Shown piece by piece: positions 62,350 to 64,000 of a stretch of DNA of 64,000 bases. The notes below the pieces were generated by a model that was not told the origin of the DNA, made no database searches, and worked only from the letters and a program-made list of their open reading frames with translations. The translations under genes and the position numbers were made by a program. Positions within the stretch are counted from its first letter, which is position 1. Every line of letters starts with the position of its first letter. Origin of the DNA: Ideonella sp. (GTDB taxonomy: Bacteria; Pseudomonadota; Gammaproteobacteria; Burkholderiales; Burkholderiaceae_C); the NCBI GenBank assembly GCA_016721465.1, contig JADKIA010000009.1, positions 124,001-188,000 on the forward strand, given 5' to 3'.

Positions 62350-63880
62350 GCCCGGCGGCCGATGCCCCTGGGCCGGCGCTGGCGCCACCGGGCAAGGTCG
62401 GATCACTCGGCTTGACCGGGAAGCGCACCGTGAACAGCGCGCCAGGCCCACTGCCTGCAGGTGATGCACCGCGGGGCCGTGCATCGCTGATGGTGATCTC
62501 GGCCCGGTGCTGTTGCACCACCTCGTGCACGATGGCCAGGCCCAGGCCGCTGCCGTCCACCTCGGTGCCCAGGGCGCGGTAGAAGGCCTGGAAGACGAGC
62601 CCGCGTTCGGCCTCGGGGATGCCGGGGCCGGTGTCCTCCACCTGCAACACCACCACTTGGCCGAAGGGGTCGTCCACCAGTCGCACCGTCACCGAGCCTT
62701 GGGCGGGCGTGTATTGCAGGGCGTTGTCCACCAGGTTGCGGATCAGCTCACGCAGCAGCAAGGGTTGGCCCACCAGCTTGCCATGCAGCACCTGTCCTTC
62801 CTCGGGGCCCTCGTAGCCCAGGTCGATGCGCTTGTCCATGGCCTTGGGCACGAAGTCACGCACCGTTTCGCGCGCCAGCCGCACCAGGTTCACCTCGCTC
62901 AGGCGGCGAGCGCTCTCCTGGTCCTCGGCACGCGCCATGGACAGCAACTGGTTCACCATGTGCGCCGCACGCTGGCTGGAGTGGGCGATGTGCTGCAGCG
63001 AACTCTTCAGCGCCTTCGGGTCCTGCTGGCCTGCGTCGATTTCACGTTGGGCCAACTCGGCTTGCATGCGCAGCCCGGCCAGCGGGGTCTTCAACTGGTG
63101 CGCCGCGTCGGCCAGGAATTGCTTTTGCGTCCTCATCGAGCGGTCCAGCCGGGACAGCAGGTCGTTGATGGCCCGCACCAGCGGCGCCACCTCCTCGGGC
63201 ACGTTGCGCTCATCGATCGGGCTCAAGTCCTGGCTCTCGCGCTTGCGGATGCGCTGCTGCAGCTCATTCAGCGGCCGGATGCCCTTGGCCAGCGCCAACC
63301 ACACCAGCAGCACCGCCAGCGGCAGCACCACGAACTGCGGCACGATCACGCCCTTGATGATCTCGGTGGCCAGGCGCGAACGCTTGTCCAGCGTTTCGGC
63401 CACCTGCACCAGTGGCGGCAATTCGCCCGCCACCCCACTGGTCGGCAACCAGAGGTAGGCCACTCGCACGGCGTCGGCCTGCACGTTGTCGTCGCGGTAA
63501 TGCACCTCTTGCGGGGTCGACGGTGCTTCCTCGGGCGCCGGGATCTCCTTGTCGCCAGCGACGAACTCACCCTTGCTGCCCAGCACCTGAAAATAGACGC
63601 GATCGGTGTCGTCCGAGCGAAGCACCTCGGCGGCCACTTCGGACAGGCGCAAGCGCACGCGCGTGGGACGCTGGGTGTTGCCGCTGCGCTCCACCTCCAC
63701 CTGCCGCGCCACGGTGCGGGCCATTTCGGCCAGGTCACGGTCAAAGGGGCGGTTGGCGATGTTCTGCGCCACCAGCCAGGTCAGCGCCACGCTCATGGGC
63801 CACAACAAGAGCAGCGGCGCAAGCATCCAGTCGAGGATCTCGCCGAAGAGTGAGCGTTGCTCGCGCGAGGTGTCCGGCAC
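62315..63880 (-). CDS. Sensor histidine kinase, QseC/TctE type
   Basis: A 521-residue two-component kinase. Membrane helices at about 18-40 and 178-198 enclose a periplasmic domain of about 135 residues (2CSK-N-like, VRLRLSEVAAEVLRSDDTDR). A HAMP-like linker follows (GIRPLNELQQRIRKRESQDLS) and then the H-box FLADAAHQLKTPLAGLRMQAE with His261, N-box LIRNLVDNALQYTPAQG, DTGPGIP and GSGLGLAIV. The C-terminal ~60 residues are Gly/Ala/Pro-rich and extend beyond the family's usual end. It follows, on the minus strand, an OmpR-type regulator whose end is at 63958, and is probably its partner. Substrate unknown; relatives sense tricarboxylates or quorum signals. Confidence 0.9.
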   Translation of the reverse strand: MPDTSREQRSLFGEILDWMLAPLLLLWPMSVALTWLVAQNIANRPFDRDLAEMARTVARQVEVERSGNTQRPTRVRLRLSEVAAEVLRSDDTDRVYFQVLGSKGEFVAGDKEIPAPEEAPSTPQEVHYRDDNVQADAVRVAYLWLPTSGVAGELPPLVQVAETLDKRSRLATEIIKGVIVPQFVVLPLAVLLVWLALAKGIRPLNELQQRIRKRESQDLSPIDERNVPEEVAPLVRAINDLLSRLDRSMRTQKQFLADAAHQLKTPLAGLRMQAELAQREIDAGQQDPKALKSSLQHIAHSSQRAAHMVNQLLSMARAEDQESARRLSEVNLVRLARETVRDFVPKAMDKRIDLGYEGPEEGQVLHGKLVGQPLLLRELIRNLVDNALQYTPAQGSVTVRLVDDPFGQVVVLQVEDTGPGIPEAERGLVFQAFYRALGTEVDGSGLGLAIVHEVVQQHRAEITISDARPRGASPAGSGPGALFTVRFPVKPSDPTLPGGASAGPGASAAGLSERGAAPASG

Positions 63881-63957
63881 GGTCGGGTACAGAGCAGGTG
63901 GCGCGAATCAGGGGTCGACGGACCAGGCCGCTTGCCGGCGCCCCGGCGGTTGGTGGC

Positions 63958-64000
63958 TCAATTGGGGATTTTTTCCAGGCAATAGCCCAGCCCGCGCACG
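63958..64000 (-). CDS. Response regulator C-terminus (OmpR family), partial
   Basis: The minus strand of the last 43 bases reads VRGLGYCLEKIPN and a stop (TGA at 63958-63960). VRGxGY is the hallmark end of OmpR/PhoB winged-helix response regulators. It is the upstream partner gene of the sensor kinase at 62315-63880, separated by about 77 bp. The rest lies outside the window. Confidence 0.7.
   Translation of the reverse strand, partial: VRGLGYCLEKIPN

Overview
The window looks like a chromosomal segment from a high-GC betaproteobacterium, order Burkholderiales (Leptothrix/Rubrivivax/Methylibium/Roseateles-like). This rests on strong G+C bias, gatCAB divergent from mreBCD-mrdA-rodA, DUF3422, DUF4124 and DUF3482 proteins, a PEP-CTERM-type TPR protein, and a GC-rich interspersed repeat of the kind seen in Comamonadaceae and relatives. 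I saw no tRNA, rRNA, CRISPR array, insertion sequence or prophage. Identifications come from reading motifs and overall sequence resemblance; no database search was run.

Layout. 1-5.5 kb: 3' end of a DUF3482 GTPase, a giant PrsT-like TPR protein carrying a C-terminal SRPBCC domain, and a histidine phosphatase. 5.5-10.3 kb: peptide-type ABC binding protein coupled to a TTC38-like TPR protein, then hppD divergent from an Lrp/AsnC regulator. 10.3-15.5 kb: DUF3422 membrane protein, lactate utilisation genes in the order lutA-lutC-lutB, and a single-domain globin. 15.6-21.4 kb: SdsA1-like alkylsulfatase lipoprotein, TerC divergent from NhaR, and an amidase-Lrp pair. 21.5-28.4 kb: AstE/aspartoacylase-like enzyme, BCS1-like AAA ATPase, a ParD-like/zeta-like toxin-antitoxin pair with an operator-like palindrome, YgiQ radical SAM protein, and a DUF938 methyltransferase. 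28.4-33.3 kb: membrane-anchored TAXI protein, phasin-like protein, lipoprotein methyltransferase, CPA2 antiporter and a cupin.

33.4-42.3 kb is a coherent beta-glucan (probably laminarin) uptake locus: LacI regulator, RhlE helicase in between, then one tightly packed operon with an ABC importer (binding protein, two permeases, ATPase), a cytoplasmic GH1 beta-glucosidase and a lipoprotein GH16 laminarinase. Its promoter (TTGACA-17 bp-TATATT) carries a perfect LacI-type palindrome at the expected start site.

42.4-47.3 kb is the most intriguing block: a sensor kinase and NtrC-type sigma-54 activator followed by an ethylbenzene-dehydrogenase-gamma-like lipoprotein with an unusual CX3CH motif and a TauE/SafE exporter. 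A full-consensus sigma-54 promoter precedes the lipoprotein gene, and a perfect 12-bp inverted repeat sits about 140-170 bp further upstream in the tail of the activator gene. This is a self-contained signal-response unit of unknown substrate.

47.5-64 kb is mostly housekeeping: aldo/keto reductase, pncB, xthA divergent from pyrE with 9 bp between start codons, a DUF4124 protein, gatCAB (gatB with an apparent one-base deletion near its 3' end), the mreBCD-mrdA-rodA elongasome operon, a beta-hydroxyacid dehydrogenase, and a QseC/TctE-type sensor kinase whose OmpR-type response regulator runs off the right edge.
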